The notes below the pieces were generated by a model. It did not search any database. It was given only the letters and a program-made list of their open reading frames with translations, and was not told where the DNA came from. From the NCBI RefSeq assembly GCF_000568405.1, contig NZ_ARZY01000046.1:1-36422 (forward strand): a DNA stretch of 36,422 bases, written 5' to 3'. This document shows, one piece after another, positions 18,891 to 27,760 of the stretch (the first letter of the stretch is position 1; every line of letters begins with the position of its first letter). The translations under genes and the position numbers were made by a program. Source of the DNA: Catenovulum agarivorans DS-2 (GTDB lineage Bacteria; Pseudomonadota; Gammaproteobacteria; Enterobacterales; Alteromonadaceae).

Positions 18891-21116
18891 ATGAAGAAAA
18901 TTTGTTATTTGTATTTTGTGTTTGCGGTGTTCAGTTCCTTTTTGGTTAAAGCCGCCGAACCTGCCCAAACCACACCACGTTTAGCACCCGATTTGCTTGA
19001 ACAAACATCGCTAGAAAAACGTTCGACGACGGCTGAAGTATTGTACTCAATTAGCCAAACTAAATTACTGGCAGATGGGCATTGGCAACGGACTTCTTAT
19101 TATTCTATTCGCATTAACGATTTGGCATCGGCACGCGATTACGGTCGGATTGTTATTCCGTACAATCACTATTATTCGGATATGGAACTCGACTTCGCTA
19201 ATAGTTTATCACCAGAAGGAAAGCTCAATGCACTTGCTAAAGATGCATTACAAAGGCGAGTGACAGGCGGAGGGCAAGACTTTTATTCTGACAGTAGTGA
19301 GCTGGTATTCTCTTTGCCTGAGGTGCATGCTGGAAGTGTCATTGAGTTTCAATATACACAAAAAAGTCGAAATTTAGCATTTCCTGAATTATATAACGAG
19401 CGCTCAACCCCTTTTTGGTTTCAAGAGAAAGTGGCTAAAGACAGCTGGCGGGCTGACTTTGTTCATCATTACCAATTTAGTTTTACCACTTTAGCGGACA
19501 ATACAATTTATACCAAGGCGTACTTGAATCATCCATTGCAATCAACGGATAGTCAAGACGGGCCTTGGTTGACCCGCAGTTGGAAAATGAATCATGTGGC
19601 AGAAATTGTCGTAGAACGCCGAATGCCACGAGGGCATAAAATTCGTCCTGAATTGATGTTGTCTACGCAAAAAGATTGGTCCGTCGTTGACCAGTGGACC
19701 TGGAATAAGGTAGCCGATAAACTGCCAGCAACGCTTAAAGTTAAAGGCGCAGTAGCTCAATTGGGCTTATCACCACATGCGAGTTACCAGCAGAAGGTTG
19801 AAGCGGTTTATCAACATCTACAAGACAAAGTTCGATATGTATTTGCCCACTTAGGTCGAGGTGGTTATGACCCTCATTTCCCTGACGATGTTATTCAAGC
19901 TGGCTATGGTGATTGTAAAGATCAAACCGTATTGGCGGTAGCCATGTTGCGTGAGCTTGGAATCGATAGCTACCCAGCACTGGTAGAAACACCACGTAAT
20001 GGCAATAGTGATACCGAGTTGGTTCGATTGATATTTGACCATATGATTGTTTATATTCCGCCGCAAAACGGCCAACAAGAATTATGGTTAGATACCACAG
20101 GTGATAGAGGGTTATTCCCTGGCATGTCTAACTTTATGGTTGGACAAAATGCACTAATTGTTAATGGCCGTGGAGGTCGTTTATTGGATATTGCCCAGAC
20201 CAGTTTTAACGACAATTCAGCAGTTCTAAATATTGTGTATCAGTTAGACGAAAGTGGTGCGAGTCAAGCTCAGGTAGATATAGAGTTATCAGGGATGTTT
20301 GAACAGCATATTCGCAGCTGGTATAAACATAGTTCAGAGCAAAGTGCAGCAACTCAGCAATTTTTTAAAGGCTTGTATAGTCAAGGCTTGGAGTACCAAT
20401 TAGTCGGTGAAGTGCTAAATTCAGAAGCGCTGTTTACCCCAGTCAGACTAAGCGCTAAATTTAACTTCGACAAACAAGATGAAAGCAACCCTATTCACGG
20501 GGCCAATCTCAATCAACTATTAGGTATGTTTGCAGACTTTAATAACTTGCCTATTCCTGAAGAACGAGTAAACCGTTATATAGATAAATACCCTTACACC
20601 CTCAAATTAAATGCCAAGTTTATTGGTGGTGCAGACAAGGTTGCCAGTTTGGTTCAGTCGAGCCCTTCGATGGACAATGATTTTTTTACTGTGGCTCAAC
20701 AAGGCAAACAACAGCAAGATGATTTTGTGGTCAGCATAGAGTTTGCTCATCATAAGCTAGATTTAACTGTACCAGCTTATCAAGACTATTATGCCAAGGT
20801 GCAACAAATGTCGCGATTAGATGCATGGCTGGTAAGTTTACGCACAGACCCGAATAAGGTACAAACACTGGCTAAACAACAGGCATCAGCGCAATTTGGC
20901 AATCATAGTGTTGAGTTTTATTTGGTAGAAGCCCGACAGTTACTCCAACAAGGCAAATTCAGTGATGCCATTGTTCCAGCAAAAAAAGCGGTTGAGCTGG
21001 ACAATAAAAACGGTGAAGCTTGGTATGTGCTGGCGACTGCACAAGGATTTGCGACACAAATTGAAGCATCCAAGCGCTCGTTTGCTAAGGCTGCAGAATT
21101 AGGTTATCAACCTTAA
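18891..21116 (+). CDS. secreted DUF3857/transglutaminase-like protein with C-terminal TPRs
   Basis: A 741-residue protein, probably periplasmic. The ATG at 18891 (MKKICYLYFVFAVF) is chosen because it gives a clean signal peptide ending near KAAEP and has AAGGAT upstream; the frame is open for 30 more bases. The N-terminal half looks like DUF3857. A transglutaminase-like core follows, with candidate triad C342 (GYGDCKDQ), H384 (FDHMIVYI) and D401 (LWLDTTGD). The last 70 residues form TPR-like helices (FSDAIVPAKKAVELDNKNGEAWYVLATAQG-type pattern). The triad suggests a cysteine peptidase or transferase fold, but no substrate is known to me. The Sel1 lipoprotein begins 30 bases downstream, so the two are likely an operon. 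Confidence 0.8.
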   Translation: MKKICYLYFVFAVFSSFLVKAAEPAQTTPRLAPDLLEQTSLEKRSTTAEVLYSISQTKLLADGHWQRTSYYSIRINDLASARDYGRIVIPYNHYYSDMELDFANSLSPEGKLNALAKDALQRRVTGGGQDFYSDSSELVFSLPEVHAGSVIEFQYTQKSRNLAFPELYNERSTPFWFQEKVAKDSWRADFVHHYQFSFTTLADNTIYTKAYLNHPLQSTDSQDGPWLTRSWKMNHVAEIVVERRMPRGHKIRPELMLSTQKDWSVVDQWTWNKVADKLPATLKVKGAVAQLGLSPHASYQQKVEAVYQHLQDKVRYVFAHLGRGGYDPHFPDDVIQAGYGDCKDQTVLAVAMLRELGIDSYPALVETPRNGNSDTELVRLIFDHMIVYIPPQNGQQELWLDTTGDRGLFPGMSNFMVGQNALIVNGRGGRLLDIAQTSFNDNSAVLNIVYQLDESGASQAQVDIELSGMFEQHIRSWYKHSSEQSAATQQFFKGLYSQGLEYQLVGEVLNSEALFTPVRLSAKFNFDKQDESNPIHGANLNQLLGMFADFNNLPIPEERVNRYIDKYPYTLKLNAKFIGGADKVASLVQSSPSMDNDFFTVAQQGKQQQDDFVVSIEFAHHKLDLTVPAYQDYYAKVQQMSRLDAWLVSLRTDPNKVQTLAKQQASAQFGNHSVEFYLVEARQLLQQGKFSDAIVPAKKAVELDNKNGEAWYVLATAQGFATQIEASKRSFAKAAELGYQP

Positions 21117-21146
21117 TAACAGTGAAAATGGATAGGAACTAACCCA

Positions 21147-23615
21147 ATGTTAAGATTGATTAACCTTAGCTTGTTGTTATTGGTGTTGGCCAGTTGTGCG
21201 ACTACAGACAAAACAACTCGTTCAACAGCAAGCCCCAGCAATTTGTCAGGTGCAGAGCTATTTTCACAAGGTTATAGCTTGTATCAAACTTGGCTGCAAG
21301 ATCAGCAGGATATCGACAGTCTTAAGCAGGCTAGGGGAAAGCTTGCGACTTTGTATGAAATTGAACCCAATAATGTACGGGCGCAATTTTATTATTACCG
21401 AGTGATGATTAGTTTAGCTTTGGTGGAAAAGTCGAAAAATTTATCTGAGGTTGAGCAGCTGTTCGAACAAATAGACAGCTCTTTGTATCACGAATTAATT
21501 GCACCAGCATACCTACAGTTTTTAATCGCTCAGGAAGTTCAACCTAAATCGCAGACCAGTCAGCCTGAATTTCTGCAGAAGTTAGAAGACTTTTTATATG
21601 TTGCTATGCAACAAAACCCATATTCAGCAATGAACTGGAAAGCACTGTCGGAAACTAAAGTTAAACAAGGTGATTATGACTTAGCGATAGCAGCCGCCGC
21701 AATGGCACAACATATGGAACCAAATCTTGCTGAATTCTCCTATCAATTAGCTGAAGCCTACAATCAAAAAGCAGAATCGTTAGGTTGTGTATACGACTAC
21801 GCAGATTATATCGAAAAATCAGCGGGTCATTTGGCTAAAGCCAGTGCGTTGGAACCCGAAAATCCGGGGTATAAGCAGTACACAGCAGTACAGTATCAAA
21901 GGTTAGGTTTATTACCTTTGTCAGCGCATTTGGCTAACCAAGTGCAGCAAGTTGCACCGAGCTACTGGAGTACTTTGTTATTAGCTGAAAACAGCATTTT
22001 GACAGGACAAGCCCAGCAAACATTAGCATTTGGTGAAACGATGCAGTTGGAGTATTCCAATATATTGGGGTTAAAAATGCAGTTTATCGGTGCTGTTATG
22101 GCCAACAACGGCGCTGAAATGAAGCGTCTTGCCGAAGAACTTTCTGTTATTGTCGAGCCAAAAGCACAGGATGTTTTTACCACGCTTATGGTCGACTACA
22201 TTTTGGCAACCACTGAAGATTTTGACCACACTAAAGCCGCTTATCCAGATAAAAAGCGCATATTGGCATACCTAGACTACACCACTGATTTAAGAGAGCA
22301 TCGAATGTTAAACGAAGTAACAGACAGCTGCTCTCAAAGTGATTTAAACTATTTAGTGGCGCTTAATGCAGTTATCCAACAAGATTACAGCAAAGGGCTA
22401 AAGTATTTGCGCCAAGCACTTGCTTCCAAGGCCTATCGACAAACATCCTTTTTGTGGGCTAAAGCATTAGCTGAACATCCACAACTCAAAGAGTTGCAGC
22501 TAACATGGCAAAGCAAGCTTGAGCAAGCTAACTCGGGCAACAAGCAAGCTCAGCTTGATGTCGCCAAAGCGTATTTAAAAGCGGATGTTTTTGAGCGTAA
22601 CGAAGCACTAGCGTTAGATTTCGCGCGTAAAGCGGCCGCGCAAGATGTTGAAGAGGCATACGTATTATTAGCGGATATATATTTACAAGGAATGGGTGTC
22701 GAGGCAGATTTAACTCAAGCTAAAACATGGTTAAACAAAGCACCTGAACATCCGCGGGCTATGTATTTAATGGCAGAGCGTGTGCTAGATGAAAACAGCG
22801 CGAACTATCAGCAGCAAAGAGTCAACCTAATTACCAAAGCGGCAGAATTGGGCTATGCGCCAGCCATGTATACATTGGGTAAACTCTACTACTATGGCGA
22901 ATATTTGGCGCAAGACTTACCTTCATCTGTCCATTGGTTTAGCCAAGCGGCAGAACAAGGTCATAGCGCAGCACATTATTATTATGGCATGGGGCTGTTT
23001 TATGGTGAGGGTACAGCCAAAGACGAGGTTGAAGGGATTAAACACATTTTTGCTGCAGCGCATAAACGCCATGCGCTAGCTCAAAGCTTTTTAGGTATAT
23101 ATTATCACTTTATAAGCGAGCAAACCGATTATCAAGAAGCCGCTTATTGGTATGGACAAGCTGCTGTCCAAGGTGTACCAATAGCATTAAATAACTTAGG
23201 CGACCTTTATGAAAATGGCCAAGGCGTCGAGCAAAATTACCAAAGAGCGATTGATTTGTATGAGGCTTCGGTTCAAGCCGGTGGTGTATATGGCAATATT
23301 AGTTTGGCGCATGTCTATCGACGTGGCTTAGGGGTTAAAATTGACAACAAAAAAGCGTTAGACTATTTGTTTGCCGCGGTGAAGGCGCAAGAAGCTGATG
23401 CTCAATTCGAATTGGCGCTGTGGTACGCACGAGGCATAGTGGTTAGGCCGTCAGCAGTTGATGCGCTCGCATGGATGACAATTGCTAAAAACAATGGTTA
23501 TGAACTATCTTTGTCTGAATTGGCTGAATTTACAACGTTAGCTAAATCAGTCGACCAGCAACAGGTCAACTTAAAGGTTGCTAGCTTACAGGATTGGTTA
23601 GCCCAGAAAAGCTAA
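21147..23615 (+). CDS. TPR/Sel1-repeat lipoprotein
   Basis: An 822-residue predicted lipoprotein with signal MLRLINLSLLLLVLASC and lipobox cysteine C17; the next residue is Ala, with no Asp at +2, so outer-membrane sorting is likely. Residues 30-460 hold TPR-like helical pairs (DYDLAIAAAAMAQHMEPN). Residues about 465-800 carry Sel1-like repeats, e.g. AYVLLADIYLQGMGVEADLTQA, AAHYYYGMGLFYGEGTAKD and ALNNLGDLYENGQGVEQNY. Such solenoids act as scaffolds; no catalytic motif is seen. It follows the DUF3857 protein closely and probably works with it. It ends 6 bases from the stop of a convergent gene. Confidence 0.82.
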   Translation: MLRLINLSLLLLVLASCATTDKTTRSTASPSNLSGAELFSQGYSLYQTWLQDQQDIDSLKQARGKLATLYEIEPNNVRAQFYYYRVMISLALVEKSKNLSEVEQLFEQIDSSLYHELIAPAYLQFLIAQEVQPKSQTSQPEFLQKLEDFLYVAMQQNPYSAMNWKALSETKVKQGDYDLAIAAAAMAQHMEPNLAEFSYQLAEAYNQKAESLGCVYDYADYIEKSAGHLAKASALEPENPGYKQYTAVQYQRLGLLPLSAHLANQVQQVAPSYWSTLLLAENSILTGQAQQTLAFGETMQLEYSNILGLKMQFIGAVMANNGAEMKRLAEELSVIVEPKAQDVFTTLMVDYILATTEDFDHTKAAYPDKKRILAYLDYTTDLREHRMLNEVTDSCSQSDLNYLVALNAVIQQDYSKGLKYLRQALASKAYRQTSFLWAKALAEHPQLKELQLTWQSKLEQANSGNKQAQLDVAKAYLKADVFERNEALALDFARKAAAQDVEEAYVLLADIYLQGMGVEADLTQAKTWLNKAPEHPRAMYLMAERVLDENSANYQQQRVNLITKAAELGYAPAMYTLGKLYYYGEYLAQDLPSSVHWFSQAAEQGHSAAHYYYGMGLFYGEGTAKDEVEGIKHIFAAAHKRHALAQSFLGIYYHFISEQTDYQEAAYWYGQAAVQGVPIALNNLGDLYENGQGVEQNYQRAIDLYEASVQAGGVYGNISLAHVYRRGLGVKIDNKKALDYLFAAVKAQEADAQFELALWYARGIVVRPSAVDALAWMTIAKNNGYELSLSELAEFTTLAKSVDQQQVNLKVASLQDWLAQKS

Positions 23616-23619
23616 CCAA
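23594..23619. terminator. hairpin at the convergent gene junction
   Basis: TTGGTTAGC (23594-23602) pairs perfectly with GCTAACCAA (23611-23619) around CCAGAAAA. It overlaps the stop codon of the Sel1 gene and lies beside the stop of the minus-strand gene. There is no T tract on either side, so termination is only possible. Confidence 0.4.
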
Positions 23620-23621
23620 AA

Positions 23622-23888
23622 CTAGAACAGCCAATATTGTTTACGAACCTTTTTCAATAAAAACCAACCGATACAGTGCTGAGTTTCTCGGCACTGTACC
23701 TGCACAAAAGTTAATTTATTTTGATCTTGGCAAATTTTACTCACCATACCTTGGCATGTTTTGCCCATAATACAATCTACGCTAACAAAATCACCCGCCT
23801 TAAGTTGCCAGCTAAAATAAACAGGTACGGTTAAACATATGGTTTTATCTGGATTTAGTGTTTGTGGGAAAACAGTCAGTTTTAGCAT
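23622..23888 (-). CDS. unrecognised 88-residue six-cysteine protein behind a Fur box
   Basis: I do not recognise this family. The gene is well supported: ATG at 23888, an ideal AGGAGGT (23898-23904) 9 bases upstream, and a promoter with a perfect Fur box further up. The protein has no signal peptide or membrane helix. It contains six cysteines (C18, C39, C45, C53, C66, C72) and alternating hydrophobic strands, with a GDFVSVDCIMGKTCQG segment reminiscent of a small beta barrel. The C-terminus is aromatic and basic (GWFLLKKVRKQYWLF). Regulation by Fur would place it in the response to low iron. An iron, Fe-S or redox role is a guess based on the cysteines and the operator. Confidence 0.7.
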   Translation of the reverse strand: MLKLTVFPQTLNPDKTICLTVPVYFSWQLKAGDFVSVDCIMGKTCQGMVSKICQDQNKLTFVQVQCRETQHCIGWFLLKKVRKQYWLF

Positions 23889-23946
23889 ATCTATATTACC
23901 TCCTAATAATGCCGCTAGATTCAGCAGAGCTCAGGTTTGTTTTAAG

Positions 23947-23975
23947 ATAATATAACAATTTTATCTATTTGTAAA
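23947..23975 (-). promoter_or_regulatory. sigma-70 promoter of the six-cysteine gene
   Basis: Read on the minus strand, TTTACA (23975-23970) and TATTAT (23952-23947) are 17 bp apart, each matching consensus at five of six positions. The -35 overlaps the Fur palindrome, so Fur binding would block RNA polymerase. Confidence 0.65.
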
Positions 23976-23993
23976 TGATAATGATTATCATTT
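23973..23993. promoter_or_regulatory. perfect 21-bp Fur box
   Basis: AAATGATAAT-G-ATTATCATTT (23973-23993) is a perfect palindrome containing the exact 7-1-7 Fur core TGATAAT-N-ATTATCA. It overlaps the last codons of the solute-binding-like gene and the -35 of the downstream minus-strand six-cysteine gene, about 85 bases from that start codon. Confidence 0.85.
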
Positions 23994-24893
23994 GTGTTGT
24001 TGGGTTGGCTGAACAGCCCAAAACAATGGGTTGTTTCTCAACGCTAAACTTCTGGCAGACAGCTGTGGATTAACCAGTTTTATATGTGTGCGCGAACTAA
24101 GCTGCCTATCGATAAAAGTTTGAGCAGGGGCCCGATGTGTATAAAATAGTTGATCAAACTGGCCATTTTTTAATCCTTCAATTAACCCTTCTTCTAGACG
24201 TCTTGCAAGCACTTGCTGTTGTTTATTGACAAAAAAATACATTGGAGATAAATAGCTTATGACGAAGGAAGACTCAACTGCTAAATTTTCAAACGAGTTA
24301 ACTTCGCGCCAAGCTTGGGTAAAAGAGCGTGGAAATAAATCAATCCGTTGCTTTTGTAACATTGAATGTAAATTTTCAGCATTTGCATGTACAACCATCA
24401 ACTGATTGGCTTTTAAGATGGCACTATCGGGCCAACTAAAACCCTGACCTAGTCGAAAGCCTTTCAAGTCATCAATACTGGTTATGTGACTAAAACGCGC
24501 TTGTTCTCCTTTGCGAATTAAACTAATTCGATAGCCCATTAAGCCTTTTTGAATCGGCACATAAATCGCGGTTAATGTGCGTTCTCGCTGTAAGTTACTG
24601 ACACTCCAGTGCACATCAATATATTTATTTTGTTCAAGCAGTTTTAAACTACGTCCTTGTGTTGTATCTAATTTTATTGGGATGAGTTCGTACGGGCCGT
24701 ACTCGGCTTGAGTGAGTTGTAGCGCCATGTTTAATAATGCAGGGTAATAAGGAAGTTTATCTGTCGGTTCAAACGAAAAATAATGATTGTAGCGAACTTG
24801 AGTTATCTGCGCTTTGCTATCTGCTGCGCAGTAGTTGCTTAACAATAGCAGCATACTACAGATTAACTGGAAACAAGCTTTAAGTACTTTCAC
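23988..24893 (-). CDS. periplasmic solute-binding-like protein
   Basis: A 301-residue exported protein with a type 3 solute-binding-like pattern (fold of amino-acid-binding proteins). The GTG at 24893 gives MKVLKACFQLICSMLLLLSN, a good signal peptide ending near CAADS; a TTG nine bases upstream (24902) is an alternative. Later segments fit the two-lobed fold: TSIDDLKGFRLGQG, LHSMLQKQRIDLFPRS and ARRLEEGLIEGLKNGQFDQLF. There is no permease or ATPase nearby, so it may be a stand-alone sensor or orphan binding protein. Its 3' end overlaps the Fur box of the next gene; nothing suggests that it is itself iron-regulated. Confidence 0.7.
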   Translation of the reverse strand: MKVLKACFQLICSMLLLLSNYCAADSKAQITQVRYNHYFSFEPTDKLPYYPALLNMALQLTQAEYGPYELIPIKLDTTQGRSLKLLEQNKYIDVHWSVSNLQRERTLTAIYVPIQKGLMGYRISLIRKGEQARFSHITSIDDLKGFRLGQGFSWPDSAILKANQLMVVHANAENLHSMLQKQRIDLFPRSFTQAWREVNSFENLAVESSFVISYLSPMYFFVNKQQQVLARRLEEGLIEGLKNGQFDQLFYTHRAPAQTFIDRQLSSRTHIKLVNPQLSARSLALRNNPLFWAVQPTQQHK

Positions 24894-24948
24894 AAGGTTC
24901 AATCGAATTTATTCGCTTTATCTAAGTGTATACCTTTTAGATCAATTT

Positions 24949-25021
24949 GCAGAAAAAGTGGCTTGGTTCTGCAGAAAAAATCGGTACTATGTGGCGTCTA
25001 AATAAACGGATAGCAGAAAAA
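24949..25021 (+). repeat. three GCAGAAAAA direct repeats between divergent genes
   Basis: GCAGAAAAA occurs at 24949-24957, 24971-24979 and 25013-25021. The spacings are 22 and 42 bp, close to two and four helical turns, which would place the A tracts on one face. TTGGTT (24963-24968) and TACTAT (24985-24990), 16 bp apart, are a weak promoter candidate for the downstream gene. Confidence 0.4.
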
Positions 25022-25024
25022 TAA

Positions 25025-25399
25025 ATGAAGTGGTTTAAATTAATAGTTGGGTTAGTGTTTGTTGTTTTTGCATATTTGCAACTGAATGATTTAACACAAT
25101 ACGGCAATCATGATGCGTGGATTTGGACGTCAATGTATTTAAGCGCAGCAGCACTAAGCTGTGTTAGTGCGTTTAAAAAATTGCCTCAATCACTTATTAC
25201 GACTTGGGCAGGTTTTTGTGCTGGCGCGTTATTATTTCGCTTACAAGATGACCAAGGCACCTTACATCTAAGTCGATTACATCCTGCAAATTATTGGGAT
25301 GCCAGTGGCCAAACAATGATCCAGAACTCGAATGAATCGGGTGGCTTAGTTATATTATTGGTTTGGGCGATTATATTGGTCTTTGTGGCTCGTAAATAG
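25025..25399 (+). CDS. TMEM220-like small membrane protein
   Basis: A 124-residue membrane protein of unknown role. Hydrophobic helices lie at about residues 4-20, 33-48, 58-72 and 104-121. The pattern FAYLQLND after helix 1, W/Y residues after it, and ESGGLVILLVWAII in the last helix resemble the TMEM220 family, known in both eukaryotes and bacteria and not characterised. The ATG at 25025 lacks a clear ribosome-binding site. It is divergent from the solute-binding-like gene and convergent with malQ, so it is transcribed alone. Confidence 0.65.
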   Translation: MKWFKLIVGLVFVVFAYLQLNDLTQYGNHDAWIWTSMYLSAAALSCVSAFKKLPQSLITTWAGFCAGALLFRLQDDQGTLHLSRLHPANYWDASGQTMIQNSNESGGLVILLVWAIILVFVARK

Positions 25400-25489
25400 T
25401 CAATATTCATAAGCTTAAGCTAATTGAGTGACACTGCTAGACATTGAGCTGTGATAGCGCATTATCATTTTTAAGAATTGGGCTAAACG

Positions 25490-25531
25490 TAAAAAATACA
25501 GCAAACGCAATTTGTAGCAAATTGCGCTTGC
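25490..25531 (-). terminator. Rho-independent terminator of glgB-malQ
   Basis: CGCAATTTG (25506-25514) and CAAATTGCG (25518-25526) form a perfect stem, extended by GCAA/TTGC past one mismatch. On the minus strand the hairpin is followed by CTGTATTTTTT. It begins 19 bases after the malQ stop. Confidence 0.85.
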
Positions 25532-25549
25532 CAATATAGTGGTGTGCGT

Positions 25550-27724
25550 TTACCTGTAATGTTTGACAGCGGCAACTAATTTTTCTGAATAGCCTTGGTT
25601 GAACAAAGCGTCAAGTTCGATCGGTAATTTTCTCAGCCAGTTTGGATGCTGCCACGTAGTACCTGGAATATTCACTTGCTCTGTTAAACCCAACAAGTCT
25701 TCGAGTGGGATCATAAACAAAGCGCCTGGTGTGCTGGCTAAAAAGCTTTGGATTGCGATGGCCAGTTCATCTGTCATGATTGGTGAGTCTGTAACGTCAA
25801 CATCTTTAGCACAATACAGGCCTTCAGCCTCAAGTCTTTTTAACAACTCGCGACGCTCAATTACTCGACCGTCTTTCTCTTTAATGCGCATTTCTTCGCT
25901 GGGATACAAATCTAATTCTGTGCGCCACTTTAAGTCGTTGCCTTGCCACCAACCTTTTATTGTTGGCAAGTCATGCGTTGAGACGGTCACCATACAATGC
26001 TCTGGGTAGTCAGCCGCTTTGATATAGCTTGCATCAGCATGATTTTCAAAATATAAAACTTTGTACGAGAGCATTTTTGCTTGGCTGGCGATATCACCAA
26101 AACCTGCTGGCGTAGTGCCTAAGTCTTCACCAATAACTACGCAGTTACTGCGGCGTGATTCTAGCGCTATAATACGTAGCAAATCATCTAGTGGAAACTT
26201 CACATACGCACCTGAACGAGCATCTTGGCCTGGTGCTATCCAATATTGGCGCATTAAGCCGAAGACATGGTCGATACGCAGTGCGCCAGCATGGCGCATA
26301 TTATTGCGCAGTGCTTCAACAAATGGTTTAAAAGCTTTTTGACGCAGGGCAAATGGGTTGATTGGGGTCAAACCCCAGTCTTGACCTAATTGATTGAGTA
26401 AATCTGGTGGGCACCCAACACCTGCGCCAGATACAAAAATATCTTGCTCAGCCCAAACCTCAGCGCCACTGCCGTCACAACCAACGGCTAGATCTAAGTA
26501 TAGACCTAACGGCATGCCTTTTTGCTTTGCCAATTTAGCAACCCCGCCTAGTTGCTGGTCAGCCAGCCATTGACAATATTTAAAGAAGGTAACTCTTTCT
26601 TTATGGTTTTCGGCAAATGCATGTACCTCAGCGCTATTTGGATTTTGGTAAGCACTGGGCCACTGCTTCCAGCCGTAGACTGTATTGTCGAGAGTGTGGA
26701 AATGTTCGTACAAAGCATCATAAATGCATAAATTATGCAGAGCCTCCGCCATTTCTTCACAAAAATCATTGAACAATCTAGCTCTGGCACTTGCTTGCGA
26801 TAAATGTTGTTCAACAAAGGTTTGATACAATTTCTCTAGAATAGGGCGTTTTAAATTTGCGACGCCAACATAGTCAATCAATTCTTTTTGCTGTAACTCA
26901 GCCACTTTTTGTTTGAAGTCGGCTGATTCAATTTGCGCGCGTATTTCTGCATTGTCGTTGATCTCTGCAACAGCAGTTACGTCTATGTACAGTGTATTTA
27001 AAAATGACCGACTAGTTGGTGAATAGGGGCTAATATGTGCTGGGTTTGCCGGAAACAATGGATGCAGTGGATTCAACCCAATGCTTGAAGCACCTTGCTC
27101 ACTGGCCAGTTGAGTTAGTTTGGCAAGATCTGAAAAGTCACCCATACCAAAGTTTCGCTCAGATTTTAAACTGTATAGCTGCGCAGCTACACCCCACATT
27201 TTGTTGTGACTGCTTTGCTCTGGACCGTAACAGGTACGCGGAGCAACAATCAGTGTACTGGTATATCTTTGCTCGCCAATACGCAAATCTAACATGTGGT
27301 AACCCAAAGTTAGATTATTGGGGATGTCTAGGAGATACTTTTTGAAATTTTGCCCGGCGATATTTTCACTTGCCGTTTCGTTCAACTGAGTAAAAGTTAG
27401 TTGTTTTTGGTGTAAGTTACCTGTTTCTTCAGATAACAACCAATGAATCTTTTGATCGGTAAAATCGCTTGGTACGCTAAACTCGATTTGGCCAGATTGC
27501 GCTTCCGCAGCAATAATATAAACTGGTTCTAACGCTTGCTGCCATTGTTGTAGTTGCAGTTGTATCAGGGCATCTGAAGCATCTTTGTCTGATTTTATAT
27601 CAAAGCCCATAGCATTTAACAATGCAGAACGTGTTTGGTCGGTGGCAAATACTTCTTTGCCCCAAATATCATGATAGCTAGACTGGATGCCTAAAAACTC
27701 TGCTAGCTGTAAAATTGCACTCAT
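25550..27724 (-). CDS. malQ: 4-alpha-glucanotransferase (amylomaltase) MalQ
   Basis: MalQ disproportionates maltodextrins by moving alpha-1,4-glucan segments and releasing glucose. The 724-residue protein has an N-terminal beta domain of the long bacterial type, then the GH77 barrel beginning WGVAAQLYSLKSERNFGMGDF. Predicted catalytic residues are the nucleophile D485 (ALRIDHVFGL), acid/base E533 (VIGEDLG) and D585 (STHDLPT). GLNPLHPLFP and SPYSPTSR are family landmarks. GAGGGTAAG precedes the ATG. It starts 36 bases after the glgB stop, giving a glgB-malQ operon; no glgC, glgA or glgP is in the window. Confidence 0.96.
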   Translation of the reverse strand: MSAILQLAEFLGIQSSYHDIWGKEVFATDQTRSALLNAMGFDIKSDKDASDALIQLQLQQWQQALEPVYIIAAEAQSGQIEFSVPSDFTDQKIHWLLSEETGNLHQKQLTFTQLNETASENIAGQNFKKYLLDIPNNLTLGYHMLDLRIGEQRYTSTLIVAPRTCYGPEQSSHNKMWGVAAQLYSLKSERNFGMGDFSDLAKLTQLASEQGASSIGLNPLHPLFPANPAHISPYSPTSRSFLNTLYIDVTAVAEINDNAEIRAQIESADFKQKVAELQQKELIDYVGVANLKRPILEKLYQTFVEQHLSQASARARLFNDFCEEMAEALHNLCIYDALYEHFHTLDNTVYGWKQWPSAYQNPNSAEVHAFAENHKERVTFFKYCQWLADQQLGGVAKLAKQKGMPLGLYLDLAVGCDGSGAEVWAEQDIFVSGAGVGCPPDLLNQLGQDWGLTPINPFALRQKAFKPFVEALRNNMRHAGALRIDHVFGLMRQYWIAPGQDARSGAYVKFPLDDLLRIIALESRRSNCVVIGEDLGTTPAGFGDIASQAKMLSYKVLYFENHADASYIKAADYPEHCMVTVSTHDLPTIKGWWQGNDLKWRTELDLYPSEEMRIKEKDGRVIERRELLKRLEAEGLYCAKDVDVTDSPIMTDELAIAIQSFLASTPGALFMIPLEDLLGLTEQVNIPGTTWQHPNWLRKLPIELDALFNQGYSEKLVAAVKHYR

Positions 27725-27760
27725 TAACTTACCCTCAGTCAGCTTTTAGCTGATTCGCGA

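Noticed and set aside
25599-26342. Plus-strand open frames opposite malQ (136 and 93 residues)
   Set aside because: They lie antisense to a strongly conserved enzyme, have no ribosome site, and read as translations of its complement.
27739-27753. Small palindrome TCAGCT-TTT-AGCTGA between glgB and malQ
   Set aside because: Too short and without a T tract to call a terminator; recorded only as a weak intergenic stem.
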